Origin: Strix aluco
Lineage: Eukaryota; Chordata; Aves; Strigiformes; Strigidae
Length of the DNA stretch: 64,000 nucleotides
Assembly (NCBI RefSeq): GCF_031877795.1
Contig: NC_133970.1
Location: 44,322,033 to 44,386,032 of the forward strand
Direction of reading: 5' to 3'
Each line of letters starts with the position of its first letter. The stretch's first letter is position 1. The notes beneath the pieces were generated by a model. It did no database searches. It saw only the letters and a list, made by a program, of their open reading frames with translations, and was not told the origin of the DNA. Below, piece by piece: positions 53,452 to 62,873 of the stretch. Position numbers and translations under genes: made by a program.

Positions 53452-53547
53452 TAATCCACCCCTTTAGTCTATACCATGTGCGTCACATCCAGCTGCCACT
53501 TAGCAATTAGCATTAACAAAGAAAAATTAACAAAAGCACAGTATAAC

Positions 53548-54640
53548 TCACGGTGTGTTTTCCCCCACAATCAAGTCCCCTTGTGGTACGCATCGGACCT
53601 CTCCATCCTTCTGCATCACCCACCAGGTGCACCCAGGTCCCTGAGCAAAAACAATCCCGTGGATGGGTTTGCCTTTGCCCGGCGCAGGACTAACCCAGAC
53701 CATTTTTCCCAGCAGGTCCCTCATGCGCACCACAGGGACATTATCCCTGTCTAAAACACGTGGAAGTTTTGACTGAGCCGGGCCAGCTCGATTGGCAGAT
53801 CGTCTTGTGTTGACTAACCAAGTGGCCTTTGTCAAATGCGTGTCCCAGTGTTTGAAGGTTCCACCCCCCATTGCTCTCAATGGAGTTTTTAACAGTCCAT
53901 TGTAGCGCTCGATCTTCCCGGAGGCTGGTGCGTGGTAGGGGATGTGGTAGACCCACTCGATGCCGTGTTCTTCTGCCCAGGCATCTATGAGGTTGTTTCG
54001 GAAGTGAGTCCCATTGTCCGACTCAATCCTCTCTGGGGTGCCGTGTCGCCACAGGACTCACTCTTCAAGGCCCAGGATGGTGTTCCGGGCGGTGGCGTGG
54101 GACACTGGATAAGTTTCGAGCCACCCAGTGGTTGCTTCCACCATTGTGAGCACGTGGCGCTTGCCTCGGCGGGTCTGTGGCAGTGTGATGTAGTCGATCT
54201 GCCAGGCCTCTCCATACTTATATTTCATCCATCGATCTCCATTCCGCTGGGGCTTCACCCGTTTGGCTTGTTTGATCGCAGCACACGTCTCGCATCCGTG
54301 GATGATCTCTGCGATGGTGTCAATGGTGAGGTCCACCCCTCGATCTCGAGCCCACCTGTATGTTGCATCTCTGCCTTGGCGGCCCGAGGTCTCATGGGCC
54401 CACCGGGCTATGAACAGTTCACCTTTACGCTGCCAGTCCAAGTCCACCTGAGCCACCTCGATCTTAGCAGCTTGGTCCGCCTGCTGGTTGTGTTGAAGTT
54501 CATCAGTGGCTCGACTCTTGGGTATATGGGCGTCCACATGGCGCACCTTCACAACGAGGTTCTCCACCCGGGCTGCAATATCCTGCCATACTTCAGCGGC
54601 CCAGATGGGTCTGCCCTTGCGTTGCCAGTTGTTTCCATTG
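53548..54640 (-). pseudogene. ERV A end of RNase H and integrase
   Basis: Single frame with one in-frame TGA (54058-54060). It encodes the RNase H C-terminus (VKVRHVDAHIPKS), the IN zinc finger (Cys pair in GCETCAAIKQAKR), WQIDYITLP (first Asp), then after the stop IESDNGTHF (second Asp) and ASGKIERYNGLL (Glu), and the C-terminal domain (LGKMVWVSPAPGKGKPIHGI) ending VGENTP at 53548. DD35E spacing is preserved. It is offset from the upstream pol frame by the break near 54630. Confidence 0.88.
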
Positions 54641-56722
54641 GTGCAACCACATCCACAGGGCACTTGCCACCACCCACGAGTCAGTGTAGATATAGAGCCT
54701 CGGCCACTTTTCTCGCTCAGCAATCTCCAAAGCCAATTGGATGGCTTTCACCTCTGTGAACTGGCTCGATTCACCTTGTCCCTCAACAGCTTCAGTGGTT
54801 TCTCGTGTGGGATGCCACACTGCAGCCTTCCATCGTCGATGTTTTCCCACAATGCGGCAAGACCCATCAGTGAACAGGGCATATTGTTTTTCTTCCTCTG
54901 GCAGCTCGTTATATGGTGGGGCCTCCTCAGCACGTTTCACCTCTTGTTCTGGTGACATCCCAGCATCTTTGCTCTCTGGCCAGTTCATGATCATTTCCAC
55001 TAATCCTGGGGGGTCGAGGTTCCCTATTCGAGCCCGTTGTGTTATCAACGCAACCCATTTACTCCACGTGGCATCTGTTGCATGATGTGTGGAGGGAGCC
55101 TTTCCTTTGAACATCCATCCCAGCACCGGCAGTCGGGGTGCCAGGAGGAGCTGTGCCTCAGTGCCGACCACTTCTGAGGCAGCTCGAATTCCTTCGTACG
55201 CTGCCAGTATCTCCTTCTCAGTCAGGGTATAGTTAGCTTCAGAGCCTTTGTATCCCCGGCTCCAAAAGCCTAGAGGTCGGCCTCGAGATTCCCCATCTGC
55301 TCTCTGCCAAAGGCTCCAGGAAGGGCCATTCTCCCCGGCCGCGGTGTAGAGCACGTTCTTAATCTCCTGCCCTGCTCGGACTGGCCCGAGGGCCACTGCC
55401 TGGGTAATCTCCTGCTTAATTTGTTCAAAGGCTTGTTGCTGCTCAGGGCCCCATTTAAAATCGTTCTTCTTGCGGGTCACATGGTAGAGAGGGCTCACAA
55501 TCAGGCTGTAGTTTGGGATGTGCATCCTCCAGAACCCCACAGCGCCCAGGAAGGACTGAGTCTCCTTTTTAGCGGTTGGTGGGGCCATGGCTGTTATCTT
55601 GTTTATCACCTCCATTGGGATGTGGCGACGCCCATCTTGCCATTTTATTCCTAGGAACTGAATCTCCCTTCCAGGCCCCTTAACTTTCTGTCGCTTGATG
55701 GCAAAACCAGCCTTCAGGAGGATTTCAATTATCTTCTTTCCTTTCTCAAAGACTTCCTCAGCTGTGTCCCCCCATACAATGATATCATCAATGAACTGCA
55801 GGTGTTCTGGAGCCCCACCTTTCTCCAGTGCAGTATGGACCAGTCTATGGCAAATGGTGGAGCTGTGTTTCCACCCCTGGGGCAATCGATTCCAGGTGTA
55901 CTGGATACCCCTCCAAGGGAACGCAAACTGTGGCCTGCACTCTGGTGCTATTGGGATGGAGAAGAACACGTTAGCGATGTCAATCGTGGCGTACCACTTG
56001 GCTGCCTTCCACTCCAGCTCATACTGGAGCTCTAGCATGTCCGGCACCGCAGCACTCATCGCTGGCGTAACTTCATTCAGGCCACGGTAGTCCACGGTCA
56101 GTCTCCATTCGCCGTTAGGTTTTCTCACTGGCCATATAGGGCTGTTGAAAGGTGAGTGAGTCTTGCTGATCACCTTCTGGCTTTCTAGTCGACGGATCAG
56201 CTGATGGATGGGGACCAGGGAATCTCGGTTAGTGCGGTACTGCCGCCGGTGCACCTTCTTGGTGGCAATTGGTGCTCGCTGCTCTTCAACCTTAAGCAAC
56301 CCCACCACCGAGGGGTCCTCTGAGAGGCCAGGTAAGGTGGACAATTGCTCCACCTCCTCCAGGGCAGCTATACCAAAGGCCCACCGGTACCCTTTTGGGT
56401 CTTTAAAGTACCCTCTCCTGAGGTAATCTATACCTAGGATGCACGGGGCACCTGGGCCAGTCACAATGGGGTGCTTATGCCAGTCCTTCCCAGTTAAGCT
56501 TACTTCAGCTTCTAATAGGGTCAGCTGTTGGGACCCCCCTGTCACTCCGGAGATGCAGATGGGTTCGACCCCACTGTGGCTTGATGGCATCAGGGTGCAC
56601 TGTGCGCCAGTGTCTACCAAGGCCTTATATTCTTGTGGGTCTGATGTGCCAGGCCATCGGATCCACACCTTCCAGTAAATCCGATTATCCCTTTCCTCCA
56701 CCTGGCTGGAGGCAGGGCCCCT
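54593..56722 (-). CDS. ERV A protease, reverse transcriptase and RNase H (one open frame)
   Basis: About 709 codons in the same frame as gag, directly after its UAG. Protease active site LVDTGAQCTLMP lies about 30 residues in from the EERDN start. RT carries VDYRGLNEV, YATIDIANVFFSIPI and catalytic FIDDIIVWG (near residue 305), and the thumb/connection ends GFWRMHIPNYS. RNase H has LFTDGSC (near 611), a Glu in EVKAIQLALEIAE and YTDSWVVASAL (near 675). The frame breaks near 54630, where ERV A is five bases shorter than ERV B. All RT catalytic residues appear present. Confidence 0.9.
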   Translation of the reverse strand, partial: RGPASSQVEERDNRIYWKVWIRWPGTSDPQEYKALVDTGAQCTLMPSSHSGVEPICISGVTGGSQQLTLLEAEVSLTGKDWHKHPIVTGPGAPCILGIDYLRRGYFKDPKGYRWAFGIAALEEVEQLSTLPGLSEDPSVVGLLKVEEQRAPIATKKVHRRQYRTNRDSLVPIHQLIRRLESQKVISKTHSPFNSPIWPVRKPNGEWRLTVDYRGLNEVTPAMSAAVPDMLELQYELEWKAAKWYATIDIANVFFSIPIAPECRPQFAFPWRGIQYTWNRLPQGWKHSSTICHRLVHTALEKGGAPEHLQFIDDIIVWGDTAEEVFEKGKKIIEILLKAGFAIKRQKVKGPGREIQFLGIKWQDGRRHIPMEVINKITAMAPPTAKKETQSFLGAVGFWRMHIPNYSLIVSPLYHVTRKKNDFKWGPEQQQAFEQIKQEITQAVALGPVRAGQEIKNVLYTAAGENGPSWSLWQRADGESRGRPLGFWSRGYKGSEANYTLTEKEILAAYEGIRAASEVVGTEAQLLLAPRLPVLGWMFKGKAPSTHHATDATWSKWVALITQRARIGNLDPPGLVEMIMNWPESKDAGMSPEQEVKRAEEAPPYNELPEEEKQYALFTDGSCRIVGKHRRWKAAVWHPTRETTEAVEGQGESSQFTEVKAIQLALEIAEREKWPRLYIYTDSWVVASALWMWLHQWKQLATQGQTHLGR

Positions 56723-58504
56723 CTAATCCTGCTCACCATCACTCACTTGATCTAAGAGTGACTCCTGCAGGAATGACTTCCTGGTCCCCTCAAGAGGGTC
56801 AAGCATACTGTTGGCCATTCTATTCTGTCTGGGGGATTTCTGACTAGACACTGGAGCTGCGTCTCTCTTGGAAGACTCCCCTTTCATGGTGGTCTTCCCT
56901 TTCAGCTGCTGTACTCGTGCAGCTAGGGCGGAAGTGGGCTGTCCATGCCACCTTCTCATGTTCTCCCCATTGTCGCGGAGGAAGAACCACAGGGTGCCCC
57001 GTGGTGTGTACCTTCTACCGCCCTTCTCTTGGGTGGGGAAACGCCTGCTTCTAATGGCTGAGACATCGGCCCGTGCAGGTGGAACATAGGACATGTCCTG
57101 TTCCACTTTCTGGAGCCTCTGAGACAGTTCCTCTACAGCTGAAACCAAAGCATGTTGGGAGGAAGGGAGATTTCCCTCATATTGCCGGAGCTGGCCAATC
57201 ACTTCGTCCACTGTCTGAGTGTCTCGCCACCAGGACGCTACTGCTAATGCTTTGGAATGTGCCTCTGGTCCACTTTGCAGGAACTTCTGCCACATCAGCT
57301 GTGTGCAAGGGGCCTGATCTGGATCCATTGGTGACTGCTCATCATTCAGATCACCATAGACCATGTCAAACACAGCCAATTCCCTGAGGTTTTGGATGCC
57401 TTTCTCCATGTCGGTCCACTTGTCTAACCGACATAGAGCATCATCCTTGTAGGGGTACCTCTCCCTCACAGCGAGCAGGAGTCGCCTCCAAAGGCTGAGG
57501 GTTTGAGCCTGTTTCCCTATTGCCTTGTCAATACCAGCCTGCTTGGCTAAAGGTCCCAGCTGCTTGGCCTCTCTCCCCTCCAATTCCAAACCAGCAGCTC
57601 CACTATCCCAGCACCGGAGCAGCCAGTTGCAAATTTGCTCGCCTGTAATGCGGCTGAAATCCTTGCGCATATCTCGCAACTCACTGAGGGATAGAGATCG
57701 GATGGTTACCTCCGGCTCTTCCTCCTGCTCTCGTGATGGGCCTGGTTCATTATCACCCTGTACATTGCGAGGGGATTTTTTGGTATATTTGGTTTTCCGT
57801 ATCGGGGCAACTGATACTGGCACTGCTTGTCCCTCTGGCTCAGCTGCTGTACCAGCAGGTTCACTTTCAGACCCTGCAGCTCTCTCTTCCCCTTGAGGGC
57901 AGTGATCAGTGTTAAGGGCGATGCAGTAAGCATGGGCAAGCCCCCAGCACATCGCAGCGAGCTGCATCTCCCGGGGTTTGTCAGATTGGCAGCACACCTT
58001 TTCCAAACACTCCACCAGTTTATCAGGACTCTGCACTTGTTCGGGAGTGAAATCCCAGAACGTTGGGGGTGACCACTGACTCAGGCACTTGCCCATCTTC
58101 TCCCACATACCTAGCCATTTATAACTATCTGCCCCTGGGGCAGGTTTCCGGGTGGTGCTATTGTTGGAGAAGTACCGCATGGCCCAAAACAAGATCTGGC
58201 AGACATTCAGAAAGCACAGAGCTGCAAGCACACTGGCCTGGGTGCTCCAGGGATAGCTGAAACTCTCAAAAACCGAGAGGATCTCTTCCCCTGGCTCACC
58301 CACAGAGGGGGTGAGACCCCAAACAAAAGACCAGGCAGCAAACAGGTACCGGTTCACCCCCACAAGCAGCGAAACGAGCCCATTATAAGCAGACAGTAGC
58401 CAGTACAGTAAAATAAAACCCTTGACACATTTTCCACCGACAACAAACACCAGTACTAGGAGCACACAGTGGAGATGAGGATTAATCCAGCCCCACCACG
58501 CAAT
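56723..58504 (-). CDS. ERV A gag with hydrophobic N-terminus (open frame, start codon unclear)
   Basis: Open from 58504 to the UAG at 56723-56725. The first codons encode IAWWGWINPHLHC, then a strongly hydrophobic region (LLVLVFVV, FILLYWLL, LVSLLVGV, FAAWSFVWGL) and another helix about 75-95 codons in (ASVLAALCFLNVCQILFWAM). Next come a Trp/Pro region, a Pro/charged linker (KKSPRNVQGDNEPGPSREQE), a capsid-like helical domain (NWLLRCWDSGAAGLELEGRE) and a basic tail. No CCHC knuckle is present. No in-frame ATG lies near the 5' end; the position of the ERV B ATG is followed here by TAG (58505-58507), so the copy may lack a functional start. Confidence 0.8.
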   Translation of the reverse strand: MAWWGWINPHLHCVLLVLVFVVGGKCVKGFILLYWLLSAYNGLVSLLVGVNRYLFAAWSFVWGLTPSVGEPGEEILSVFESFSYPWSTQASVLAALCFLNVCQILFWAMRYFSNNSTTRKPAPGADSYKWLGMWEKMGKCLSQWSPPTFWDFTPEQVQSPDKLVECLEKVCCQSDKPREMQLAAMCWGLAHAYCIALNTDHCPQGEERAAGSESEPAGTAAEPEGQAVPVSVAPIRKTKYTKKSPRNVQGDNEPGPSREQEEEPEVTIRSLSLSELRDMRKDFSRITGEQICNWLLRCWDSGAAGLELEGREAKQLGPLAKQAGIDKAIGKQAQTLSLWRRLLLAVRERYPYKDDALCRLDKWTDMEKGIQNLRELAVFDMVYGDLNDEQSPMDPDQAPCTQLMWQKFLQSGPEAHSKALAVASWWRDTQTVDEVIGQLRQYEGNLPSSQHALVSAVEELSQRLQKVEQDMSYVPPARADVSAIRSRRFPTQEKGGRRYTPRGTLWFFLRDNGENMRRWHGQPTSALAARVQQLKGKTTMKGESSKRDAAPVSSQKSPRQNRMANSMLDPLEGTRKSFLQESLLDQVSDGEQD

Positions 58505-58623
58505 CTAATTGCCCAGCATTGCAAACATTTCTTATCAAACAATACAAGTAAAAACAGAAAAATTACACCTAACAGATTGCTCTAACACACCTTCTCCTTT
58601 TGTCCTTATTTCAGTCTTCTCCA

Positions 58624-58641
58624 GCCCCACGTTGGGCGCCA
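58624..58641 (-). promoter_or_regulatory. ERV A primer-binding site (tRNA-Lys1,2 type)
   Basis: The minus strand reads TGGCGCCCAACGTGGGGC immediately inside the 5' LTR, a perfect match to the Lys1,2 primer site used by many betaretrovirus-like elements. Confidence 0.88.
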
Positions 58642-58645
58642 AAGT

Positions 58646-59005
58646 TGTGGTGGTTTAGGCCCTGCCGGGGTCTGAGACCACGCGGCCGCTGCCCCTCCCC
58701 CACAAAGGGAGTGAAATACAAAGCCCCGGGGCTGAGATAAGGAGAGGTTTAATACAACAGTGCAACAGCAACACAACAAACAGCAACAATAACAATAAGA
58801 ATAACAGTAATAACAATGAACAGGGCAAAATATCTACCAATATAGCAGTGAGAGAAAACCCGGCGGCGCGAACCCCACATGATCACCGATTCTTCCAACG
58901 CTCTGGTGCCTGGACGTGACGTCAGCATGGCATATGAATAACCCGGCTAGAGCTTCCTCCCCCACTGCTGGGGAAACTTAACCCTATCCTGGTTAAACCA
59001 GGACA
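58646..59005 (-). mobile_element. ERV A 5' LTR
   Basis: 360 bp. The minus strand starts TGTCCTGGTTTAACCAGGA (a 7-bp-stem palindrome) and ends CCACCACA, three bases before the primer site. It contains CRE-like TGACGTCA (58917-58924) in the U3 part and ATTAAA as a possible polyadenylation signal. Confidence 0.92.
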
Positions 59006-59877
59006 CTAACCCCTCTCTTTGTTTCTCCAAGGATCGAAAACTCAATCATCTCATGATCACTGCACCCCAGACAGCCTCCAACCTTTACCTCCCCCACAAG
59101 CTCTTCCCTGTTCACAAGAAGGTCCAGGAGGGCACCTTCCCTGGTCGGCTCACTCACCAGCTGTGTGAGGAAGTTATCCTCCACACATTCCAGGAACCTC
59201 CTGGATTGTTCCCTCTCTGCTGTGCTGTGATCCCAGCAGATACCCGGGAGGTTAAAGTCCCCCACAAGAACAACAGCAAGTGACCACGAGATTTCTCCCA
59301 ACTGTTTGTAGAAAGCTTCATCCCCCTCACTGCTTTGGTTGGGAGGTCTATAGCAGACTCCCACCGCAAGATCTGCTTTATTGGCCCTTAACCTAATCCA
59401 AACACCCTCAACCCCATTATCACTATACTTGATTTCTGAGCCCTCACAGCATTCTCTTACATACAGGGCCACTCCGCCACCTCTCCTTCCCTGTCTGTCC
59501 CTCCTGAAGAGCTTGTAGCCATCGATGGCAGCACTCCAGTCATGTGAGGCATCCCACCACGTTTCTGTGATAGCTACTATGTCATAGTTCTCATGCTGCA
59601 TCATGGCTTCAAGCTCCCCCTGTTTGTTGCTCATACTGTTAGCATTGGTATAGATGCACTTGAGATGAGCTAATGAATCCAACACCTTTTTGTGAGTGTG
59701 GGCCCCATTCCCTACCAGACCCTTCTCAGGTGCTTCCACAGTTCCTAAACATCTTTCCCTTCTCTCAAATGAAGTGACAGAGGGAGAACCCTCACCAGTC
59801 CACCATCCTTCAAGCTTTGGAACGCTTCCCTTAAGCTTATTCCTAACATGCCCAGTTATCTCCCCCTCCCCCCTCAT
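58993..59877 (-). pseudogene. CR1 ORF2, endonuclease part
   Basis: Encodes an APE-type endonuclease: LKCIYTNANSMSNKQGELEA, VAITETWWDASHDWS (catalytic Glu), GVALYVREC, VGVCYRPPNQ, VLVGDFNLPGICWD (Asp/Asn) and GCSDHEMIEFSI (SDH motif). All hallmark motifs remain. It is cut by the ERV A LTR at 59005 (the last residues are LTR-derived); the protein resumes at 53093 on the other side. Confidence 0.9.
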
Positions 59878-59879
59878 AT

Positions 59880-60104
59880 CTAGTTTAAAGCCCTGTCAAT
59901 AAGCCCTGCTAACTCCTGCCCCAGAATCCTTCTCCCCCTCTGGGACAGCTGCATCCCACCTGTCTCATTTGTCACCAGCAGACCAGGTGCCTTATAAACC
60001 TTGCCATGATCAAAGAACCCAAAATTCCGACGGTGGCACCAGTCTCTGAGCCACGTGTTAATCAGATGTGTTTTCCATCCTCTCTCAGTGGGTTTCCCTT
60101 CCAC
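59880..60104 (-). pseudogene. CR1 ORF1, C-terminal part
   Basis: Encodes RDWCHRRNFGFFDHGKVY, then GGMQLSQRGRRILGQELAGL, typical of the end of CR1 ORF1. It marks the 5' truncation point of this CR1; upstream sequence is ERVK integrase. Confidence 0.75.
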
Positions 60105-60911
60105 TTGAGGGATTGATGAAATATTGTGGGATGGTAAGATGATTCAAAGTATATATTGCTTTAGCAGGACGGCTGTGTGGCATGTCTCCTTGCATTCCTC
60201 CTCTTTGTTTTTCAAGCAGTCGCTTGAGAGTAGCATGGGTACGTTCGACAATGGCTTGTCCTGTGGGGGAATGAGGAATGCCAGTTACATGAGATACACC
60301 CCATTGGTGTAAAAATGCACGGGTGCGGGCTGCCACATATCCTGGGCCGTTGTCTGTTTTAATGCGGTGAGGGATGCCTAAAGCTGCAAAGGCAGATCTC
60401 CAGTGCGAGGAAACATCTCGACTTTTCTCTCCAGAATGGGCGGTGGCCCATACAGCTGTGGAAAAGGTGTCAACAGAAACATGTATATATTTCAAGCGCC
60501 CAAATTCAGGTATATGAGTAACATCTGTTTGCCACAACAGAAGGCTCTGTAGACCTCTATGGTTAACTCCTAGCTGAGGCACAGATATGTGTTGTTGGCA
60601 GTCTGGACACGAAGCTGTAATGTCTTTGGCAGCAGAAGGAGTCAATTCAAACTGTCGTTGTAATGCTCTGGCACCTTGGTGGAAAAAGGCATGAGAAGTC
60701 ACAGCTTGTTGAAATTTGTCCGGAAGAGGAGCAGCCCAAGCTGGGGCTGCAAGAGCATCAGCTCGTGCATTACCTTCATTAATGAACCCTGGCAGTGCAG
60801 TATGGCTTCAGACATGAAGCACATAAAAGGGTTGCGACCGAGATTGCAACTCATGCCACAAAGTCTTTAAAAGAAAAAACAGATTCTTATTGTTCACGTC
60901 TTTTAAAAGAG
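60105..60911 (-). pseudogene. ERVK RNase H end and integrase
   Basis: Encodes the RNase H C-terminal part ([18 protein letters not shown]), with a stop after YVLHV, then IN: zinc-finger Cys pair in ASCPDCQQHI, WQTDVTHIPEFGRLKYIHVS (first Asp), IKTDNGPGYV (second Asp) and SPTGQAIVERTHATLKRLL (Glu). It ends at IYTLNHLTIPQYFIN, where the large CR1 is inserted. Integrase is otherwise open at 60105-60702. Confidence 0.88.
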
Positions 60912-61238
60912 ATCTATCTAATCTCTTAACAAAGCTGGGGATGAGCCTCTTGAACCAAGTAATAAGTGATAGGACAAGAGGGAATGGCCTCAAGTTGTGC
61001 CAGGGAAGGTGTAGACTAGATATTAGGAAGTATTTCTTTCCGGAAGGGGTTGTTGGGCGTTGGAACGGGCTGCCCAGGGAGGTGGTGGCGTCCCCATCCC
61101 TGGAGGTGTTCAAGAGGCGGGTTGACATAGCACTTAGGGATATGGTGTAGTTAGGATCTGTCAGTGCTGGGTTAATGGTTGGACTAGATGATCTTCAAGG
61201 TCCCTTCCAACCTAGATAATTCTGTGATTCTGTGAACA
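60912..61238 (+). mobile_element. Short CR1 3' fragment (+) inside ERVK RNase H
   Basis: Plus-strand CR1 tail ([20 protein letters not shown] in frame 60890-61150), ending in agatgatcttcaaggtccc and aattctgtgattctgtga. The ERVK RNase H reading is interrupted on each side (AYVADV on the right, VNNKNLFF on the left). The left edge is approximate. Confidence 0.85.
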
Positions 61239-61598
61239 TCAGCTACATAGGCAGAATCTGTAACTATATTTAGTGGAACATGAGGAAATCTTTGAAAAGC
61301 CATTGCAACAGCTTGGAGTTCCACTAACTGAGGAGACCCTTCTTCTCGTCCGATAAGGTCTTGCCATTCACCATCCTGTTTCCATGTAACAACTGCTTTT
61401 CCAGTCTTTCCGGACCCATCAGTAAAGATAGTAAGGCCAGAAAGTGGCACCGGAGAGACCAAAGGACATTGCACAATTTGCAATTCCAAATGCATTTGCA
61501 GGAGTTTATGTGATGGTAAGTGGAACGATATTTTCCCTGAAAAATCCAACAGTGACATTTGCAGATCCGTACTGTTTGCTAAACACCAATCAAGATAG
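61239..61598 (-). pseudogene. ERVK RNase H N-terminal part
   Basis: Encodes LTIFTDGSGKTGKAVVTWKQ (first Asp), PQLVELQAVAMAF (Glu) and NIVTDSAYVADV (third Asp), then the CR1 insertion. A frame break separates it from RT at about 61590. Confidence 0.85.
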
Positions 61599-62873
61599 TC
61601 ATTTTTTTATGGGAACCACAATGTTTTTTGGATCTTGGCCTGTTAATTGCACACAACGCTGACGGCCTTTACAAATTAATTTTGCTACCAATTCTATGTG
61701 AGTGCTTACTGTTTTCTTTGGTTGATAAGCCAAAAATACCCACTCCAATATTAACAGTGGATCAGTGAGTTGCTCATCCCACTGTCCTAGAATGCCTACT
61801 GGGTGATTGTTGTTTAGCATGACATACAGATTAACTTCAAGCTGGTCATTAATCCTATAAACTTGCTTATTTGCAACAGCGTCAGCAACAATATTCAAAA
61901 CAGCTTTTGCCTCTGAGGACAGTTGTTGGGCTGAAAGTAGGTCTGAGTCTCCCTTTAAAAGGTGAAACAGTGGAGCCAAAAGGAAATTTGTAATGCCCAG
62001 CAAGGGCCGTAACCAATTGATTGTACCCAATAACTTCTGCACATCATTCAAAGTTTTTACTTCATCATTAACTTGAATTGGTTGTGGCTGGATAGTGTGA
62101 TCTAATATTTTCACCCCTAGATATCCCCAGGGCGGCAGTGTTTGAACCTTTTCAGGGGCAATGTGCAAACCATATATTTCCAGCACCTGTCGTAAAAGTG
62201 GCATCACTTCCTGCAAATGCATTTTTGTTGGTTGAACTGTTAAGATGTCATCCATATAATGATAACAATATACATTAGGGAACTGTTTCCTAACTGTTGA
62301 AAGAGCTAAGGCAACATACCACTGGCAAATGGTCGGACTGTTTTTCATGCCCTGGGGCAAGACCGTCCAATGATATCTTTTACAGGGTTCTTGATTGTTT
62401 ACTGTTGGAACTGTAAAGGCGAATTTTGGGGCATCATCAGGATGCAACGGGATCGTAAAAAAACAATCTTTCAGGTCGATTACACGTATGTCCCATTCTC
62501 TTGGTATCATTGTTGATGAGGGCATCCCGGGTTATAAGGCGCCCATACTTTCCATCACTGCATTGACTTGCCTGAGGTCATGCAGCAGCCTCCATTTGCC
62601 AGATTTCTTTTTGATTACAAAAACAGGTGTATTCCAAGGACTATTAGAAGGTTCAATGTGGCCTTGGTTTAATTGCTCTTGTACTAAGGACTGCAGGGCA
62701 CATAGCTTTTCTTGGGACAGGGGCCACTGATCAACCCAAACAGGGGTAGTTGTCAACCATTTCAAGGGAATGGTTGGTCTCTTTGTGCCCTCTGTGACAG
62801 TGGCCCCTATGAAAAACCCCCTGGCTGTGAACTGATAGTCGTGCCCCACATTCCCAGTACATCTCATCCCCAT
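61599..62873 (-). pseudogene. ERVK reverse transcriptase
   Basis: 62532-62873 encodes the RT start ([29 protein letters not shown]) and ends in a TAA at 62532-62534. 61599-62525 continues with IRVIDLKDCFFTIPL (first catalytic Asp), LPQGMKNSPTICQWYV, CYHYMDDILT (YMDD, residues 90-93 of this frame), LLGTINWLRPLLGI and a connection domain ending QLTGQDPKNI. All three catalytic Asp are present. Confidence 0.9.

Larger units (their letters stand above)
53094..59005 (-). mobile_element. ERV A provirus (-), env-less, nearly complete
   Basis: 5.9 kb with both LTRs (58646-59005 is the 5' LTR, 53094-53451 the 3' LTR) and a perfect TSD ctaac (53089-53093 and 59006-59010). Order on the minus strand: primer site, gag, UAG, protease, RT, RNase H, integrase, LTR. 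IN runs to within about 100 bases of the 3' LTR, so env is absent. The LTRs differ at roughly 15-18 of 358 positions by eye (about 5%). RT and genome plan resemble class III ERV-L, although the primer site is tRNA-Lys. Confidence 0.93.
45195..60104 (-). mobile_element. Long CR1 LINE (-), split by ERV B and ERV A
   Basis: Three pieces of one element: 59006-60104 (end of ORF1 and the endonuclease of ORF2), 51816-53093 (RT N-terminal and central), 45195-46057 (RT C-terminal region and 3' end). Total CR1 length is about 3.2 kb. Reading is continuous across both ERV insertions, each of which has a perfect TSD (gtcct for ERV B, ctaac for ERV A). The CR1 lies inside an ERVK integrase; the TSD there is about four bases (CAAT). 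Confidence 0.9.
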
